NCBI RefSeq assembly: GCF_021353235.1
Contig: NZ_JAJTWT010000001.1
Location: 682,001-746,000, forward strand
Origin: Pelomonas caseinilytica
GTDB lineage: Bacteria; Pseudomonadota; Gammaproteobacteria; Burkholderiales; Burkholderiaceae_C
Direction of reading: 5' to 3'
Length of the DNA stretch: 64,000 bases
Positions 9,789-18,309 of this stretch are shown in pieces. Each line of letters opens with the position of its first letter. The first letter of the stretch is position 1. The translations under genes were made by a program, and so were the position numbers. The notes below the pieces were generated by a model, which worked only from the letters and a program-made list of their open reading frames with translations, ran no database searches and was not told the origin of the DNA.

Positions 9789-11153
9789 ATGACTGAAATG
9801 GACAACCACCCGCCCCTTCGCCCCGCCTGGCCGGCCGCGCTGACGCTGGCCGCTGCCCTGGCCGGCTGCGGCGAGAGCGCCCGCCTGCCGCCTGGCGCCG
9901 ACACGGGTCTGCACCCCACCCTGGCCGAGCCGGTCCAGACCGTGCTGCCGACCACCCACGTCGCCCCGGCCCGGCCCTGGCAGCCGGGCGAGGCGCCCAC
10001 GGCGGCAGCCGGGCTGGGCGTGCAGGCCTTCGCCACCGGCCTGGACCACCCGCGCTGGCTCTGCGTGCTGCCTAACGGCGACGTGCTGGTGGCCGAGACC
10101 AACGCCCCCGCCGACCGCCCCGACGACCGCAAGGGCCTGAAGGCCTGGGTGCAGGGCAAGCTCATGGCCAAGGCCGGCGCCGGCACGCCCAGCGCCAACC
10201 GCATCACCCGGCTGCGCGACGCCGACGGCGACGGCCGCGCCGAGCTGCGCGAGGTCTTCGCCCAAGGCCTGAACTCGCCCTTCGGCATGGCCCTGGTCGG
10301 CGACCGCTTCTACGTCGCCGACGCCGACGCGGTGATGGAGTTCCCCTACGACGCCGCGCAGGGCCGCCTCGCCGGGCCGGGCCGCAAGCTCACCGAGCTG
10401 CCGGCGGGCTCCATCAACCACCACTGGACCAAGAGCCTCATCGCCAGCCCCGACGGCAGCAAGCTGTACGCGACGGTCGGCTCCAACAGCAACGCCGCCG
10501 AGAACGGCCTCGGAGCCGAGGAGGGCCGGGCGGCCATCTGGGAGATCGACCGCGCCAGCGGAGCCAAGCGCCTGTTCGCCACCGGCCTGCGCAACCCCAA
10601 CGGCATGGCCTGGATGCCGGCACCGGGCGGTGGCCCGGCGGCCGTGCTCTGGACGGTGGCCAACGAGCGCGACGAACTCGGCAGCGACCTCGTCCCCGAC
10701 TACCTGACCTCGGTGCGGGACGGCGGTTTTTACGGCTGGCCTTACAGCTGGTACGGCCAGCACGTGGACTCGCGGGTCAAGCCGCAGCGGCCCGACCTCG
10801 TCGGCCGCGCCCTGGTGCCCGACTACGCGCTTGGCGCCCACGTCGCCGCCCTTGGGCTGGCCGCCGCGGGCAGCAGCCCCCTGCCGGCGCTGCTGCCCGG
10901 CGGCACGCCGGGCGGCGTCTTCATCGGCCTGCACGGCTCCTGGAACCGCAAGCCCTTCGCGGGCTACAAGGTGGTCTACGTCGGCTTCGCCAACGGCCGC
11001 CCCAACGGACGACCGGTGGACGTGCTGACGGGCTTTCTGGACGGCGACGGCCAGGCCCGCGGCCGGCCGGTGGGCGTGGCCGTGGACAGTCGCGGCGCCT
11101 TGCTCGTGGCCGACGACGTCGGCAACACCGTCTGGCGCGTGGCGCCGCGCTGA
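9789..11153 (+). CDS. PQQ-type sugar (sorbosone/glucose) dehydrogenase, lipoprotein
   Basis: About 454 residues with a lipobox LAAALAGC (Cys about 27), so it is probably periplasmic and lipid-anchored. It is a six-bladed propeller of the soluble aldose/sorbosone dehydrogenase type, with [21 protein letters not shown], the FGMAL / FYVAD / GSNSN blades, the [11 protein letters not shown] active-site block, and [12 protein letters not shown] with [16 protein letters not shown] at the C-terminus. It should oxidise a sugar or aldehyde with PQQ. ATG 9789 and 9798 are both possible; neither has a strong ribosome site. Confidence 0.82.
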   Translation: MTEMDNHPPLRPAWPAALTLAAALAGCGESARLPPGADTGLHPTLAEPVQTVLPTTHVAPARPWQPGEAPTAAAGLGVQAFATGLDHPRWLCVLPNGDVLVAETNAPADRPDDRKGLKAWVQGKLMAKAGAGTPSANRITRLRDADGDGRAELREVFAQGLNSPFGMALVGDRFYVADADAVMEFPYDAAQGRLAGPGRKLTELPAGSINHHWTKSLIASPDGSKLYATVGSNSNAAENGLGAEEGRAAIWEIDRASGAKRLFATGLRNPNGMAWMPAPGGGPAAVLWTVANERDELGSDLVPDYLTSVRDGGFYGWPYSWYGQHVDSRVKPQRPDLVGRALVPDYALGAHVAALGLAAAGSSPLPALLPGGTPGGVFIGLHGSWNRKPFAGYKVVYVGFANGRPNGRPVDVLTGFLDGDGQARGRPVGVAVDSRGALLVADDVGNTVWRVAPR

Positions 11154-11204
11154 GATGGAACTGCCCCCGGCCCAACCCCGCGCGCTGAACGCGGCGCGGG
11201 TCTG

Positions 11205-11316
11205 GTCCGCCCCCCGTGGGGGCGGCGATGCTTGCGGCATCGAGCCGCAAGCACATCGCCAGTGCGGGCCGGCTCGGGAGCGGCCCAGCGCTCGGCCCGC
11301 AAATACCCCCGTTTCA
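11205..11316. repeat. ~110-bp dispersed hairpin element, copy 1
   Basis: The intergenic stretch contains a CCCCC-GTG-GGGGG hairpin, then GCTTGCGGC-ATCGA-GCCGCAAGC, then a GC-rich tail ending AAATACCCC. The same sequence occurs in reverse orientation at 19586-19697, nearly identical. It lies 51 bp after the dehydrogenase stop. The rest of 11154-11515 shows no gene. Confidence 0.8.
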
Positions 11317-11515
11317 TCGGCTGCGGGTGGCGCGTAGCACCATGGACAACTGAAGCGGCGCTGCGGCGGCCCTCGGCCACGATGGGCATGGCGGCTTGGC
11401 ATTCGCTCGACTATGCTATTAGGGTCTGCCCCATCGTTGGCTCCTCTTCGTGCCTTGAGCCAGCAGCCGTGAAAGCCGGGCGCCCCGTATCCCCACCTTC
11501 CTCGAGAGGTGCGAG

Positions 11516-11833
11516 ATGCCGCTCTCCCATCCCATCTTCCATGCCTGGCTCGCCACCGAACGGGCGTCCCGCGCGGCCGACCGCCGCCTGTACGAACTCT
11601 CGATCCAGTCGGCGACAGGTTCGCGCGCGCTGAAGGACCAGGCCGCATCGGCCCAGCTGCTGCGCCGGCAGGCCCACGCGCTGTTCGAGGAGGCCATGCG
11701 GGAAATGGCGCAGACGGCCCACGCTCTGCACCATCGGCGCGTCCTCGGCCTGCGTGCCGCCCTGCCGAATGGGGGCACGGCGTCCTCGGCCGCCGCCGAT
11801 GGCGACGGCCGGGAGCGGACGCCCCTCGAATAG
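11516..11833 (+). CDS. hypothetical helical protein, 105 aa
   Basis: No family is recognised. The product is Ala/Arg/His-rich and predicted all-helical (MREMAQTAHALHHRRVLGLR), without signal or membrane segments. ATG 11516 has a GAGAGGTGCGAG stretch directly upstream. It is convergent with the next gene, 12 bp between stops. Confidence 0.6.
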   Translation: MPLSHPIFHAWLATERASRAADRRLYELSIQSATGSRALKDQAASAQLLRRQAHALFEEAMREMAQTAHALHHRRVLGLRAALPNGGTASSAAADGDGRERTPLE

Positions 11834-11845
11834 GCCGGGGCTCGC

Positions 11846-12376
11846 TCAGCCGGGCTGGCGCTGTGCCGGCTCGCCGCGGGCCTGCTCCCAGCGCCGCGCA
11901 AGTTCGCTGGCATCCGTCTCGCTGCGCGGGCGCACGCCCATCAGGATGCCGCCGTCGCGGATGCCGCTCTCGTAGGCCTTGACGCGCTCCTCGGGAATGT
12001 TCCAGCCGATGAGGGCGCCGACGAGGCCGCCCGCCGCGCCGCCGGCACCGGCGCCCGCGAAGGCCGCCGCCAGCGGCCCGGCGACGACCAGGCCCAGGCC
12101 GGGCAGCACGAGGCTGGTGCCCGCCGCGGCAACGGCCGCCGCGATGGCGCCCACCGCCCCGCCCACGCCCGCGCCGATGCCGGCGCCTTCGGCCGCCTTG
12201 GTGCCCAGTTCGGTCTGCGGGCTACGGGCACTGAAGTGCTGACGGCGTGTTTCATCTGACATCACGACGTCGATGTCACCCGGCCCGTAGCCTCGTTCGA
12301 CGACGCCCTGGTAGGCGCGCTCGGCGCTGTCGCGGTTGGGAAAGAGGGCGGTGAGGTAAGGGGTGTCGCTGGCCAT
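11846..12376 (-). CDS. general-stress YflT-like N-domain with glycine-rich membrane segment
   Basis: A 176-residue protein. The first ~55 residues (YLTALFPNRDSAERAYQGV, RGYGPGDIDVVMSDETR) resemble the heat-induced general-stress YflT/17M domain. A long Gly/Ala hydrophobic block follows (about 70-140, two helices), as in glycine-zipper proteins, and then a hydrophilic tail. Probably inner-membrane; function unknown. ATG 12376 has CCGGAG upstream. It is divergent from the low-complexity protein gene 166 bp away, so the two may share control. Confidence 0.75.
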   Translation of the reverse strand: MASDTPYLTALFPNRDSAERAYQGVVERGYGPGDIDVVMSDETRRQHFSARSPQTELGTKAAEGAGIGAGVGGAVGAIAAAVAAAGTSLVLPGLGLVVAGPLAAAFAGAGAGGAAGGLVGALIGWNIPEERVKAYESGIRDGGILMGVRPRSETDASELARRWEQARGEPAQRQPG

Positions 12377-12542
12377 GGCCCGGGCTCCGGTTGCTGGTGA
12401 TGGAGGGCCCGACGTGGCAAGCGCGGGGCCCGTGCGGGGCGTGCCGACGGGAACGCGCATTGCCGCCCGGGCGGGCAGACGCTCCCCCGCCCCGCGGGGC
12501 CGAGAGTCTGAGGACGACGGACAGCTTTTGAAAGGAACCTCC

Positions 12543-13499
12543 ATGTCTCGACAGGACGACCAGAGCCGCCACCAGGGCGGCCAACAGGGCGGCTACGGCA
12601 GCCAACAGGGCGGTTACGGCAGCGAGCAAGGCGGCCAGCATTACCAGGGAGGCCAGCACGACCAGGGCAGCCACGGTGGTCAGCACTACCAGGGTGGTCA
12701 GGGCGGGCAGCACTCGCAAGGCGGCTACGGTGGCCAGGCCGGCTCCATGGGCGGCCAGGGCTACAGCGACAACCGCGACTACTACCAGGGCGGCACCTTC
12801 CGAGAACAGGGCAGCCAGGGCGGCATGGGCGGCGGCTACGGCCAAAGCCATGCGGGCCAGGGCGGCATGAGCGGCCAGGGCAGCTACGGCGGCCAGGGCG
12901 GCGGCCAGGGTGACTACGGTGGCGGCAGCTTCGGCGGCCACGGCGGCGGGATGGGCCAGAGCTATGGCGGCCAGGCTGGCTACGGCGGCGGCTACCCGGG
13001 CAGCAGCTTGCAGGGCGGCGGCTCGCAGCAAGGCAGCTACGGCGGCTACCAGGGCGGTTACCAAGGCGGCTATGGCCAAGGCGGCTACGGCGGCCAGGGT
13101 GGCTACGGCACCCAGGGCGGCTATGGCCACGGCGGCAGCAGCTTCCAGGGTGGCAGCCACTACGGCAACCAGGGCAGCTATGGCGGCAGCCAGGGCTCCT
13201 CGGGCTACGGCGCCCAGCAGGACAGCGACTTCGAGCCCGACTACCACCAATGGCGCAGCGAGCAGCTGCGTTCGCTGGACCAGGATTACCGCAATTGGCG
13301 CCAGGATCGGTACAAGAAGTTCTCCGACGACTTCTCCAGCTGGCGTCAGAACCAGCGGGGCTCGTCCGGCGCCTCGGGCTCCTCGGGTTCGTCGCCGAGC
13401 GGCAGCAGCGATGCCGGCAGCGGCGCCACCGGCTCGGGCGCCTCAGGCACGCACGCCTCGTCCGGTACCTCGGGCTCCAGCAGCTCCAAGAGCAAGTGA
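12543..13499 (+). CDS. Gly/Gln/Tyr/Ser-rich prion-like low-complexity protein
   Basis: A 318-residue protein. Residues 1-225 are almost only G, Q, S, Y and H in GGYG, QGGY, GGQGG and SYGG units, like eukaryotic FUS-type low-complexity domains. Residues about 227-268 form a charged helical module (DYHQWRSEQLRSLDQDYR, then WRQDRYKKFSDDF). The last ~50 are Ser/Gly. No signal peptide or membrane helix. The tyrosines are regularly spaced. ATG 12543 follows a strong AAAGGAA. Similar C-terminal modules are known to me from Burkholderiales hypothetical stress proteins; the biochemical role is unknown. Confidence 0.85.
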   Translation: MSRQDDQSRHQGGQQGGYGSQQGGYGSEQGGQHYQGGQHDQGSHGGQHYQGGQGGQHSQGGYGGQAGSMGGQGYSDNRDYYQGGTFREQGSQGGMGGGYGQSHAGQGGMSGQGSYGGQGGGQGDYGGGSFGGHGGGMGQSYGGQAGYGGGYPGSSLQGGGSQQGSYGGYQGGYQGGYGQGGYGGQGGYGTQGGYGHGGSSFQGGSHYGNQGSYGGSQGSSGYGAQQDSDFEPDYHQWRSEQLRSLDQDYRNWRQDRYKKFSDDFSSWRQNQRGSSGASGSSGSSPSGSSDAGSGATGSGASGTHASSGTSGSSSSKSK

Positions 13500-13548
13500 C
13501 CGGCGAGTGATCGCCACCGGGCTCGCCGCCGCGCGGGCCCGCCATGAC

Positions 13549-13582
13549 CAAGGGGCCGTCCTCTCGCGAGGGCGGCCCCTTG
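13549..13582. terminator. bidirectional hairpin between convergent genes
   Basis: A 15-bp stem (13549-13563 with 13568-13582, one G-T mismatch) has loop TCGC. It sits between the stop of the low-complexity protein (13499) and the stop of rpoN (13599). The T-tract is weak, so its role as a terminator is inferred from position and stability. Confidence 0.65.
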
Positions 13583-13598
13583 TCCGTGGACGGAGGCG

Positions 13599-15083
13599 TC
13601 AGGCCACGCGCCGGCGGCGGTCCACCGCCTCGATCTTGAGCATCTGGCGGTACTTGGTGACCGTGCGCCGCGCCACCACCAGGCCCTGCTGGGCGAGCTG
13701 GCGCGTGATCTCGGCGTCGGACAGCGGCGCCTCCGGGTTCTCGGCCTCGATGATGTCCTTGATCAGGCCGCGGATGGCCGTGCCCGAACAGGCGCTGCCG
13801 TTGGCGCTGATCATGGCGCGGCTGAAGAAGTACTTCAGCTCGAGCACGCCCATGGGCGTGGCCATGTACTTGTTGTTGGTCACGCGCGAGACCGTGCTCT
13901 CGTGGATGCCGACCTCCTCGGCGATCTCGCGCAGGCCCAGCGGCTTCATGGCCATGGGACCGTAGTCGAGGAAGGCCTGCTGGCGGCGCACGATGGCCTC
14001 GGCCACGTCGAGGATGGTGGAGAAGCGCTGCTCGACGTTGCGCAGCGTCCAGCGCGCCTCCTGCAGATGCGCCCCCAGCTCGGCATTGCCCGGCGTGCGG
14101 TGGCGCTGGAAGAGCTTGGCATAGACCTGGTTGAGCCTCACCTTGGGCACGATGGCCGGGTTGAGCTGCACCGTCCACTGGCCGCGCACCTTCTTCACGA
14201 TGACGTCGGGCACGACGTAGGGCACCTGCGACGAGCCCACGCGCCAGCCCGGCCGCGGGTCCAGCCGGCGGATGCGGTCGCACACGGCCTCCACGCGGGC
14301 CGGCGGCTCGCCGAGCTGGCGCGACAGCGCGGCGACGTCGCGGGCCGCCAGCGCGGGGAGATGGTCGGACACGATGGCGTGGGCGAGGCTGCGCGTCTCG
14401 GGGCAGTCGATGGCCGGCAGCTGCAGCAGCAGGCATTCGGCGACGCTGCGCGCCCCGACGCCCGCGGGGTCCAGGGACTGCACCCGCCGCAGGGCAATCT
14501 GCATCTCCTCGAGGTCGGCGGCGGGCTCCAGGCCGGCGATGTCCGCCAGCTCCTCCAGTGGCGTGCGCAGGTAGCCGTCGTCGTCCAGCGACTCCACCAC
14601 CACCCGGGCCAGCGCCAGGTCGCGCTCGGACAGGGGCAGCACGTTGAGCTGTCCGTGCAGATGCTGGGCCAGCGAGGTCTCCACGGCCATCATGTCCAGC
14701 GCGCTGAACTCGCCGTCCTCCGCGCGGCGCGCGCCCGAACTGCCGTCGGCCGACCAGAGATCGCGGTCGTCACGGTCACCGCCGACGCCTTCCTCGACGG
14801 CCGCGATTGCATCCGCCGCGGGGGTGGCGATGTCGCTACCACCATCGGCCGAGAGGGCTTCATCCAGGCCGGCCGGGCTGTCCAGCAGCGGCGCGGTGGG
14901 CGCCTCGGAGGCCTCGGCGCCTTCGCCGTCCTCCACTTCGAGGAAGGGGTTGCGCCCCAGCGTGTCCCGCAGCATGGCCGCGAAGTCGAGCGATGACATC
15001 TGCAGTAGCCGCACGGCGTGCTGGAGTCGGGGCGACAGGGTCTGGGTCTGCCGGTGTTCGGCGCGCAAGTCCATGGATGGCAC
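13599..15083 (-). CDS. rpoN: RNA polymerase sigma-54 factor
   Basis: 494 residues with all RpoN parts. Region I (QTQTLSPRLQHAVRLLQMSS) is followed by an acidic region II, the core-binding domain (LQSLDPAGVGARSVAECLLLQL), the helix-turn-helix (GIHESTVSRVTNNKYM) and the RpoN box ARRTVTKYR at about 471-479. The last matches canonical ARRTVAKYR with one change. It directs transcription from -24/-12 promoters together with activators such as the NtrC-type protein at 54.2 kb. GTG 15083 is favoured over ATG 15074 because AGGAG lies 5 bases before the GTG. It is not next to lptB/hpf, the usual rpoN context, so it may be a second copy. Confidence 0.93.
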   Translation of the reverse strand: MPSMDLRAEHRQTQTLSPRLQHAVRLLQMSSLDFAAMLRDTLGRNPFLEVEDGEGAEASEAPTAPLLDSPAGLDEALSADGGSDIATPAADAIAAVEEGVGGDRDDRDLWSADGSSGARRAEDGEFSALDMMAVETSLAQHLHGQLNVLPLSERDLALARVVVESLDDDGYLRTPLEELADIAGLEPAADLEEMQIALRRVQSLDPAGVGARSVAECLLLQLPAIDCPETRSLAHAIVSDHLPALAARDVAALSRQLGEPPARVEAVCDRIRRLDPRPGWRVGSSQVPYVVPDVIVKKVRGQWTVQLNPAIVPKVRLNQVYAKLFQRHRTPGNAELGAHLQEARWTLRNVEQRFSTILDVAEAIVRRQQAFLDYGPMAMKPLGLREIAEEVGIHESTVSRVTNNKYMATPMGVLELKYFFSRAMISANGSACSGTAIRGLIKDIIEAENPEAPLSDAEITRQLAQQGLVVARRTVTKYRQMLKIEAVDRRRRVA

Positions 15084-15428
15084 GGGAGCTCCTGGTTCGA
15101 ACGTCTACTCGCCCGCCGCGCCGGTGCGGTCGACGCGCAGGCAGACCCCCACCCACGCAACCTCCGTGCCGGCCGAGGCCCGTTGTCGCATCCGGAAACA
15201 AAGGCGCGGTTCTCCCCGGCAGGCAGGCGCCATCCGGCAGCTGGGCAGGTCCGGCGCAGGCGTCGACCCTGCAACTTTTACCGGGGGCGCGGGCGGCCTT
15301 CGGCGGTTGCGGCAAAGCGTGCCGTCTGTGACCGCGTGTGAGCGGCAAGCCGAGGCCGCCAACACCGCTTCTCGGCGCGCCCCGGCACCGCGATTGCCTC
15401 GGCGCCGGCAACACCCCAGGAGAAGCCG
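15084..15428. other. intergenic region, no gene seen
   Basis: 345 bp between the divergent rpoN and hemerythrin genes. It must hold both promoters. No RNA gene or repeat is recognised. The AGGAG at about 15417-15421 is the probable ribosome site of the hemerythrin gene. Confidence 0.5.
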
Positions 15429-16012
15429 ATGCCCACCCCCCGCCACCAGACCCGAGCCGCCATCACGCCCGCAGCGAGATCCTGGCCGCCCTCAAGGACG
15501 ACCACAAGCGCGTGAAGAAGGCCTTCCGCGACTTCAAGAAGCTCGACGTCAACGAAGACCCCGCCCGCGCCGAAGCCCTGGTGCAGCAGGTGCTGGACGA
15601 GCTGACCGTGCACGCCGCACTGGAAGAGGAGCTGCTCTACCCCGCCGCCCGCGAGGCCCTGGACGACGAGCAGCTGCTGGACGAGGCCGAGGTGGAGCGC
15701 GAGAGCATGCACGGCTTCATCGACCAGCTGCGCGGCATGACGCCGGTCGAGGACAAGTACGCCGCCCGCTTCACCGTGCTGTGCGAATACGTGCTGCACC
15801 ACGTGAAGGAGGAGGAGGGCGAGATGTTCCCCCGCCTGGATGAGGCCCGGCTCGAGTGGGAGGACCTCGCCGCGCAGATGGACGAGCGCCGCGCCGAACT
15901 CACCGGCTCGTCAGCCGAAGAGGGCGACGAAGCCGAGGCGGCCGAAGCCGCGCCCGCACCCGGCCCGAGGGGCCGCGCCGATGCCGCGCCGGCCCGCACC
16001 CGCGCGTCCTGA
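15429..16012 (+). CDS. hemerythrin HHE-domain protein with N-terminal frame break
   Basis: The body is a four-helix hemerythrin-like domain with iron-ligand pattern DDHKRVKKAF, HAALEEELLYPA, ESMHGFIDQL and YVLHHVKEEEGEMFP, then an Ala/Pro/Glu-rich tail. Such proteins bind a di-iron centre and sense or buffer O2/NO. The only well-placed start is ATG 15429 after AGGAG, but it is in another frame. Adding one C to the C6 run at 15436-15441 joins this ATG to the domain. The alternative is a GTG at 15338 with no ribosome site. So the gene is either slipped, mis-sequenced, or switched by the C tract. Confidence 0.75.
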
Positions 16013-16048
16013 GCGACGCCCTCCTCCACCTCCCACCCCGGACCCACC

Positions 16049-17263
16049 CTGCCGCCCTCCGTCCTCATCGTCTTCTCCCACCTCCGCTGGGGCTTCGTCT
16101 ACCAGCGCCCCCAGCACCTGATGTCGCGCCTGGCGGGGCGCTGGCGCGTCCTCTTCGTCGAGGAGCCCGTGCGCTGCGACGGCCCCGCCTGGCTGGAGGT
16201 GCGCGAGGTCGCGCCACAGCTGCAGGTGCTGGTGCCTCACACCCCCGTGGCGGCGCCCGGCTTCCACGACGACCAGCTCGCCGCCCTGCAGACCCTGCTC
16301 GACGCGCGCCTGCGCGCCGAGCGGCTGCATGCGGACGTGGCCTGGCTCTACACGCCCATGGCCCTGCCCCTGGTCAACAGCGTGCAGCCCGACTGCATCG
16401 TCTACGACTGCATGGACGAGCTGTCGGCCTTCAAGAATGCGCCGCGCCAGCTGCGCCAGCGCGAATCGGCGCTGCTGAAGAGCGCCGCCGTCGTGCTGAC
16501 CGGCGGCCCGTCGCTCTACGAGGCGCGGCGCGACCTGCACCCCAACGTGGTCTGCCTGCCGAGCGCCGTCGACGAGGCCCACTTCGACCTGTCGCGCCGC
16601 GGCCGTAGCGCCGCGGACCTCGCCGAAGCCGCCGAGGCCGGGCGGCTGCAGGGCCATCTGCCCGGCCCGCGGCTGGGCTTCTTCGGCGTCATCGACGAGC
16701 GGTTCGACGCCTCGCTGGTGGCCGCGCTGGCCGATGCCCATCCCGAGTGGTCCATCGTCATGGTCGGGCCGGTCGTCAAGATCGACCCCGCCTCGCTGCC
16801 GCAGCGCCCCAACCTGCACTGGCTGGGCATGCAGCCCTATGAGCGCCTGCCCCATCTGCTGGCCGGCTGAGACGTGGCGCTGATGCCCTTCGCGCTGAAC
16901 GAGTCGACCCGGTTCATCAGCCCGACCAAGACGCTGGAGTACATGGCCGGTGGCAAGCCGGTGGTGAGCACGCCGGTGAAGGACGTGGTCGCGCTGTACG
17001 GCAGCGCCGTGGCGATCGCCGCCGACGCGCCGGCCTTCGTCGAGGCCTGCAAGACCCTGCTGGCCGAGGGCGGCGAAGCGCGTGCGCGCCGCGCCCAGGC
17101 CATGCGCGACTGCGTGGCCCGCTTCTCCTGGGACCGCAGCGCCGACACCGTGCACCAGCATTTGCAGCAGGCGCTGCGGCAGGCCCAGCCCGAGCGCGCC
17201 GCGCCGGTCCCGGCCGACGAAGCCCCCATGCCCGTCGCCGCCGCCGGCGGTCTGCGCAGCTGA
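16049..17263 (+). pseudogene. glycosyltransferase (GT4-like) with in-frame TGA and no normal start
   Basis: The frame starts at SVLIVFSHLRWGFVYQRPQH, typical of a glycosyltransferase N-terminus, and runs to a Rossmann C-domain (STRFISPTKTLEYMAGGKPV, STPVKDVVALYG). A TGA at 16868-16870 interrupts LPHLLAG / DVALMPFALNES; related proteins have Trp (TGG) there, so one base explains the break. No ATG or GTG precedes the first conserved residues after the previous stop; only CTG 16049 is available. It would otherwise add a sugar to a cell-surface glycan. The fragments 16121-16870 and 16874-17263 are both open. Confidence 0.8.
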
Positions 17264-17270
17264 GGCGCCG

Positions 17271-18128
17271 ATGCTGATCGACGCCCACCTGCACTGCACC
17301 GGCCAGGAGACCCGCAGCGGCGTGCTGCGCACGCTGGACGAGGCCGACGTCGACCTCGGCGTGCTGCTGGCGCCCTTCCTGTCCGAGGACTATTCGCTGG
17401 GCGACGCCGACTCGCTGCGGCGCGCCAACACCCACCTGGCCGACCTGGTCAACGGCCACTCCGACCGCCTCGTCGGCTTCGCCGTCGTCAACCCGCTGCA
17501 CCCCGGCGCGGTGGACGAGCTGCAGCGGGCCATCGACGCCGGCCTGTCCGGCGTGAAGATGTTGCCCAGCGGCTGGTACCCCTACGACGAGGCCGTGCAG
17601 CCAGTGTTCGCCCGCGCCTCCGAGCTGAAGCTGCCGGTGCTCTTCCACAGCGGCATCTTCATCGACGGGCGCTCGGGGCGCTTTTGCCGGCCGGTGTTCT
17701 TCGAGGCCCTGCGCGACCATCCCGGCGTGCGCACGACGCTGGCCCACGTCGGCTGGCCGTGGACGGACGAGGCCATCGCCGTCGGCCTGATCGACCGCAT
17801 CCACGGCGTGCCGGACGCGCAGGCGGCCTTCCGCTTCGACCTCTCCTTCGGCCCGCCGCCGCCCTACCGCAAGCAGGTGCTGCAGCTGGCGCTGGAGGTG
17901 CTGGGGCCGGGCCTGCTGCAGTTCGGCAGCGACTGCTTCCTGCCCTGCCCGGGCGCGCAGCTGCGCGAACGCCGCGGCTGGCTGGAAGACCTGCTCAACG
18001 AACTGCAGGTGCCGCAGGACGCGCAGGAAAAGATCTTCGCCGGCACGGCGGCAGCCTGGCTCGGCCACGAGACGGAGCAGGTGCTGCCCAGGCTCGGCTC
18101 GGGCCGCTGGTCACCCATCTGCTGCTGA
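17271..18128 (+). CDS. amidohydrolase-superfamily metal-dependent hydrolase
   Basis: 285 residues. The metal motif DAHLH is at about 4-8, followed by GVKMLPSGWYPYDE, LPVLFHSGIF, TLAHVGWPW and a late GSDCFLP, the pattern of TIM-barrel amidohydrolases of the PF04909 type. Cytoplasmic; the substrate is unknown. It starts 7 bp after the glycosyltransferase frame with TGAGG before ATG 17271. It lies between two glycosyltransferases, which suggests co-operation in polysaccharide metabolism (inference). Confidence 0.8.
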   Translation: MLIDAHLHCTGQETRSGVLRTLDEADVDLGVLLAPFLSEDYSLGDADSLRRANTHLADLVNGHSDRLVGFAVVNPLHPGAVDELQRAIDAGLSGVKMLPSGWYPYDEAVQPVFARASELKLPVLFHSGIFIDGRSGRFCRPVFFEALRDHPGVRTTLAHVGWPWTDEAIAVGLIDRIHGVPDAQAAFRFDLSFGPPPPYRKQVLQLALEVLGPGLLQFGSDCFLPCPGAQLRERRGWLEDLLNELQVPQDAQEKIFAGTAAAWLGHETEQVLPRLGSGRWSPICC

Positions 18129-18182
18129 CGAGGACGCCAGCTCCATCAGCGACAGCGCACATGGCCACGACGATGAAATTCA

Positions 18183-18264
18183 GACAAAGCCACAGAGGCA
18201 CAGAGGCACAGAGGCGCAGGGATGGAAGTCTCTCTGTGCCTCTGTGTCTCTGTGGCCATGTTCC
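18183..18264. repeat. dispersed CACAGAG hairpin repeat, copy B
   Basis: Left arm (AGCCACAGAGGCACAGAGG-like) and right arm (CTCTGTGCCTCTGTGTCTCTG-like) form an inverted repeat with a short loop, between the hydrolase and the next glycosyltransferase. It starts 55 bp after the stop codon. Confidence 0.82.
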
Positions 18265-18309
18265 ATGGGCGCAGGCAGGCAGCCACCTCGACGCCACGGG
18301 GGCCCGCCG

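Noticed and set aside
7365..11648. A 1427-codon leftward open frame covering the hybrid kinase and beyond
   Set aside because: Only 7365-8999 has kinase homology and a ribosome site. The rest is antisense to the CBS and dehydrogenase genes and reads as high-GC shadow sequence.
12576..13230. Tandem repeats resembling a CRISPR array
   Set aside because: The repeats are in-frame GGYG/QGG codons of one protein with variable spacing. No constant repeat-spacer pattern is present.
12262..14436. 724-codon leftward frame across the low-complexity gene and rpoN
   Set aside because: It is antisense to the repeat protein and out of frame with rpoN, giving Arg/Cys/Ser shadow sequence.
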